This document shows, piece after piece, positions 60,077-64,000 of a stretch of DNA of 64,000 nt (position 1 is the stretch's first letter; each line of letters begins with the position of its first letter). The stretch spans positions 195,246 to 259,245 of the forward strand of contig OZ017770.1 of assembly GCA_963969345.1 (NCBI GenBank), written 5' to 3'. The DNA comes from Turbatrix aceti. Lineage: Eukaryota; Nematoda; Chromadorea; Rhabditida; Panagrolaimidae. The position numbers and the translations under genes were made by a program. The notes below the pieces were generated by a model, which did not search any database, was not told where the DNA came from, and saw only the letters and a list, made by a program, of their open reading frames with translations.

Positions 60077-61043
60077 ATGATAGGGGTTCATCGTACCACG
60101 CATTTTGTTTTTTTACTGCTCGTAGCACCAGTTATAAGTATTCAGCTAAGCAACCTGTTCGGAGTCAGAACATACAGAGAAAATGGCGAGAAACGTCTTC
60201 GACTTCAACTACCGAGAAGTATGTTATCCTTTTACATTCACATTTTATTTGTAATAGTAAACTTGGTTTGTTTAGAATTATGTAAAGTTAAAATTTTAAC
60301 ATTTTCAACAGATTCGTATGATTTGCGCTTTATCAAAACAACATTTGTTTAATATAATATGTTTTAACATATCTCAAATCAATTTTTTTTAGCTGAAAAC
60401 CCTTCAACAACCGGGATATGGTGCCACTCATGTGTGTCGGGTGAACTGTCCAACCTGTCGCGAGCGCTTTTCTTGGGCACGTTACAGATACCGCATGTCA
60501 AGGAACCTTCAATCTGCAACGACTCCTTCGATAACATACGAGATCAAGGGCTATTTAAATCGTCGTCCACCGAACAGAGTCCTGGATCCCAATGGGGGAT
60601 GGAAGACACCTCGACTGGCAAGTACCGACGTATGGTCGCTGTACAGACGTGCAAGTCCCCATGTGTCAAGGCTGTTTTTGAAAACTCGAGTAAAAAATTA
60701 ATACTTGTTAATACTGACAACAAAAACAACTAATTATAGATGCCAGAATTGTATTACGCGGCTGTCTAACTTCTATCTACCAACAAGTTAATGCCAAGGA
60801 CTACAAATTTACCGCGGTACACATTTTAACAACATTCAGATTTTCTTAGGAATATTTGGATTCGTTTTTTAGCCCGGTGTCGGCACGTGTGACAAGCAAT
60901 CCATAAACTCGAAGCATGGCGGCTTTACAAGCACTATAACCTGTCTATGCACTTCTGATTTTTGCAACACCGCAGACACTTTTCATGTTAAACATATGGA
61001 AACTCTTATGTTCGCTCTGATCGCTATTTACCTGTTCGTGTGA
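60077..61043 (+). CDS. Ly6/uPAR-domain GPI-anchored protein, ODR-2-like
   Basis: Exons 60077-60218, 60393-60689, 60740-60816 and 60873-61043 join in phase and give 228 residues. A signal peptide (FVFLLLVAPVIS) is followed, after a basic spacer, by ten cysteines. The first is in the WCHSCVSGE motif, then TCKSPCVK, a later GC, GTCDKQS, and the hallmark ending TCLCTSDFCN of the Ly6/LU three-finger fold. The C-terminus is a hydrophobic tail (LMFALIAIYLFV) fitting a GPI signal. The stretch between the first Cys pair and TCKSPC is long for a LU domain. In Caenorhabditis, ODR-2 and its HOT relatives with a similar layout act in neurons. A polyadenylation signal (AATAAA) overlaps the stop at 61043. 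Confidence 0.78.
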
Positions 61044-62741
61044 ATAAAAATACTTTCTAAAGAAAACGATATTCGTTACAGTGTGCCATCATTCAGCACA
61101 AAATTACGCGTGGGAGAAAAATGGTGACCTTTGTATCGTCATAAAGCTTTTACTTATCAATCTACACGTTACGCAAAACTGTATGACCTTGCCCACGCTG
61201 CTATGATCCCCAGACAAAAAGAAACATTCATCTTGCGCGCACGATAAAATCATTGTCGCGCACATTAGATTGATAGACAATCGCGCGTGCATTCTCATCG
61301 TTTGTTTGCGCTATCTTTTGTCTGTTTCAAGAAAATATTGGGGCAAACTGTTTTCGTGTAACAATTGCGCGATTTTAACACTAGTTTGTAAATTAATACA
61401 TAAATATGAAGTTGGTTAAACAAATTCAAATCTCTGCTCTGACAACTGTGCGTCTCGTTTCTTTTATTGTGTTTTAATCTTTCATTTGCATAAGCCTCGA
61501 TCTTTTCTCTATAGACGACGAGGGTGTCACAAAAATTGAATTTGTAGGAATATTGGTGTGGCGATAGTGGTGTGCAATACGTTCTGGCGTTTTTCGCTCT
61601 CTGTCTCTCTCCCTTTTTCTCTTTCTCTCGGTCTTTCGTGGAATCGGTAAGGGTTGAAGGGGTTCTTGTGCTGTTCGCCAATTTTTTCATGACACGTTTG
61701 CACATACATAAAAGCCTAGACTGCTTAATCTAACAAAAACGTTTAAACCGGGAGACTGATTGCTGGCTAATAATATCTCCATGGCTTTTTTGTTTTGCCT
61801 CCAACAATTTTTTTATTGGTACGTTTTTTTTCTATACTTGTCTTGTTACGTTAAAAAAGGTTGGCTCGAATAGACATTTACCGACGAACTAACATGCACA
61901 CACAGATGGTGCGCACGTACACGATTCATTTGTTCATCGCCGTCTTGCGCACCCTAGGCATTTATATCGATGCTATCGGTTTTCGACCAGACATTGTTGA
62001 GTTTGGTTGGCGCGTAATCGCGCGCATCTCGTCACCAGACAGTTGACAGAGTAGAACCATTCGATGGCGCCCACAAAAAGTGCAAAGGCGGACATCACCA
62101 GGAGCGTCATTGTTGGTCGTAGTCAGCGTTGCGCTGCGATTCAAAATTTGAAAGGAAAGAAAGAAACTAAAAGAAACCGTTTTATTTAACATGAGACTTC
62201 TTTCTATTTTCTTTCATGTAACACAGCTAGTTTCTTTCTTGTTCGTCTTGCTTCTTTCTAACGGTGCAATGACATTTGGAAAAGAACATTGTCTTTGTCT
62301 CTTTGTAACTTTTGGCGCTCAAAATTTTTTAGTATATGCGCAACAGAGCAACAAGGGGTGCAATACTTTTCGAATCATTTGCCTGCCTTCACTCCAAGGA
62401 ATGGCGGTTGTAGTGTCCGCTTATGACGCAGTGGTTACCTCAGTGGCTGATTGATCCCTATGAAGGTTAGCCAATGGTTGGCCAACGATTTTGGATTTGG
62501 CACATTGGTTTGACTTTCGAAAGGACGGTCCAGTCAGGTATCCTGCATTTATCCATTTTATCTATAGCCTTCATCTCGATAGGAAAAAAAAGTAAGTTGA
62601 TGTTAACTGTTAGCTCAAAGAAATTAACGTCATGTCCAAAAAACCTTTTTGAAAATAATCTAAAATAAACTACAGAGAACAAATTTACGATCACAGCGAT
62701 TTGTTACGATAAAAGCAGATGTCGTAAATTTAAAATTATTT
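61044..62741. other. Intergenic, no gene supported
   Basis: About 1.7 kb. It holds a pyrimidine-rich TCTCTC tract at 61590-61640. A 45-codon minus-strand frame with a hydrophobic start lies at 61973-62110 but has no splice or family support. Nothing else is recognised. Confidence 0.45.
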
Positions 62742-63921
62742 TTAATTGACAGTTGACGTATCTGTGACAGTCTTCTTCTTATAAAACTTGGTCGTGACGT
62801 GGCTGCAAAAAATGATTAAAAAAAGTTGCAAAACTCATATGAGCCATGTTTACCGTGAAACGACGCCTGGCTCAACGGGTTCCTCGACGACGCGACGTTC
62901 CTCTTCTTTGAGGAGTTGACACTCGCGACTTGGGTCCACACTTGTGGACAGATCCCTTTTGTAGCTGATGTTGTGACCGTGAGGATCCGTAAAGTTTCCT
63001 TCTGCATGCATTTTAGCATTAGCCAAAGATCCGGGGATCAGTTCTTCATTCATTTCAGCATGTCGGTTGAAATCTTCTTGGCTTTGGTTATCCACAACAC
63101 TGGATCGCACCGGGGGTAACGGCTTACCGTCGGGGAGGTAGGCTTGTTGCTCACTTGTGTGCTGCAAAAAAATGTTTGTTTTCCCTGCAATAAAGTTTTC
63201 TTACTTTTTTATAGTAGCGGTTGTAATCATTCTGCTGAATAATGCGGCGCTCTTCGGGAGGAGGCGGCGGGGGAGCGGAAATGACTCGTTCTTCAATGGT
63301 TCGATGCTCGGAACGTTTGTTGCGCTGCTCGGTATATGAACTTTGAACGCTTTTTTCGGAAGGAGCCGGCAGGCCAGTGACTGAACGGTTTTCAATCTTG
63401 GATGTTGACGAGGATTCATTGATCACCTGGGCCGGTGACTGTTGAACATGAGGGATCGTTTGCTGGTAAGAATACGTCGTTTTTGGCTCGGATCCAAACG
63501 ACCGAGCTGATTGATTAGTCGTCGACGATTGTAAGTTGTAACTTTGTTGGTCGTATTGATGTGTCTGTTGTCGCGGTGCTTGATAGCTTTGTGGTTGCTG
63601 GTAAGGCTGATGCGTTTGGTGAGTTTGATAGGCTTGGTTCGATTGTTGTGACTGGTGAAACTGTGTACTGTTTTGTCTGCCGTGAATGAATGAGTCTGGC
63701 ACATATCGGTAACTATTATGAGGAACACCGTTTTCATAATTTTGTCCAGACCATGCAAAGTGCGCGGCATTCGATCGGTCTGCCCAGTACGGTGGGTAAG
63801 TCGGAGGGACCTTGGCAGCGGCCGGAAGTTGCACATGAGTATCAAGGCGTTGAGCATTCTGCTCCCAGGCATCACGACTTGCATGCACACTGTTCGTCCA
63901 GTTAGGCTCCTGTTGAGGGAT
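62742..63921 (-). CDS. Gln/Tyr/Pro-rich disordered protein, 3' part, unrecognised
   Basis: Exons 63921-63205, 63161-62854 and 62802-62742 (stop at 62742) join in phase and give 361 codons; an acceptor at 63922 shows that the gene continues to the right beyond the window. The first exon is low complexity (THQTHQPYQQPQSYQAPRQQ), then Ser-rich, then SAPPPPPPEERRIIQQ. The rest is charged and looks more conserved: ISYKRDLSTSVDPSRECQLL, KEEERRVVEEP and an Lys/Thr-rich end, HVTTKFYKKKTVTD. There is no domain I can name. A structural or cytoskeletal role is possible but unproven. Confidence 0.65.
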
Positions 63922-64000
63922 CTAAAACAAAGTCATAAACCTTTACTGTGTTAAGGGCCTATATTTTTTGTCGGCGTACAATTTTTTTTATTAAATAATT

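Noticed and set aside
61973..62110. Minus-strand 45-codon frame with a hydrophobic, signal-like start and several cysteines
   Set aside because: Too short, no splice partner or family, and the region has similar-length frames on the other strand.

Overview
The window reads as nuclear DNA of a nematode. Genes are split by many short introns of about 40 to 60 bp with GT..AG ends and T-rich 3' splice sites. Many start codons sit 0 to 13 bases after a TTTCAG-type acceptor with no matching donor nearby, as expected for spliced-leader trans-splicing. The gene content is animal: twitchin, a divergent beta-catenin, GRK-2, Spinster. Composition is AT-rich. I cannot place the species; a lineage away from Caenorhabditis is a guess. 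Exon coordinates were worked out by hand from splice sites and reading phase, with no alignments run.

Layout. Positions 1-11056 (minus) hold the 5' part of a twitchin (unc-22) gene, about 1,930 codons that continue past base 1. Then, all minus: a tentative two-exon gene (12437-13027), the intraflagellar transport protein TRAF3IP1/DYF-11 (13083-14570) and a DENND4-type Rab exchange factor (15077-19949). A small predicted mitochondrial membrane protein (20301-20749, plus) is divergent from DENND4. Positions 20996-22704 are packed with repeats. A divergent beta-catenin (23981-28304, plus) has a 1.7 kb last intron filled with mobile DNA. A secreted phospholipase A2 and TAF4 follow on minus. A Spindly-like dynein adaptor, a PGRMC/VEM-1 cytochrome b5-type protein and mitoribosomal protein mL63 follow on plus. 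GRK-2 (35132-38314) is on minus.

Positions 38315-45200 are a gene-poor stretch of almost 7 kb with one intact non-autonomous hAT-like element. TM2D1 (four short exons, minus) and a possible 71-residue divergent ORF follow, then an unrecognised disordered protein (46798-48007) and WDR37 (48921-50710), both minus. Spinster (51106-53028) and ATG3 (53873-54828) are plus, and a cysteine-rich secreted protein (54901-55492) is minus. A 540 bp hAT-like element precedes SRP54 (56861-58446) and mitoribosomal protein mS33 (58586-59024), which look like an operon. A Ly6/ODR-2-like GPI-anchored protein (60077-61043, plus) and the 3' part of a Q/P/Y-rich unrecognised protein (62742-63921, minus) end the window.

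The most unusual signal is a set of short, non-autonomous hAT-type elements with 8-bp target duplications visible by eye. Their ends start CAGGGTTGCGAA or CAGAGTTGT. Their subterminal regions are arrays of short self-complementary motifs that differ from copy to copy (GGGAATCCC-like, CCCATGGG, GAGC/GCTC, GAGTC/GACTC). One element has inserted exactly into the target duplication of another.
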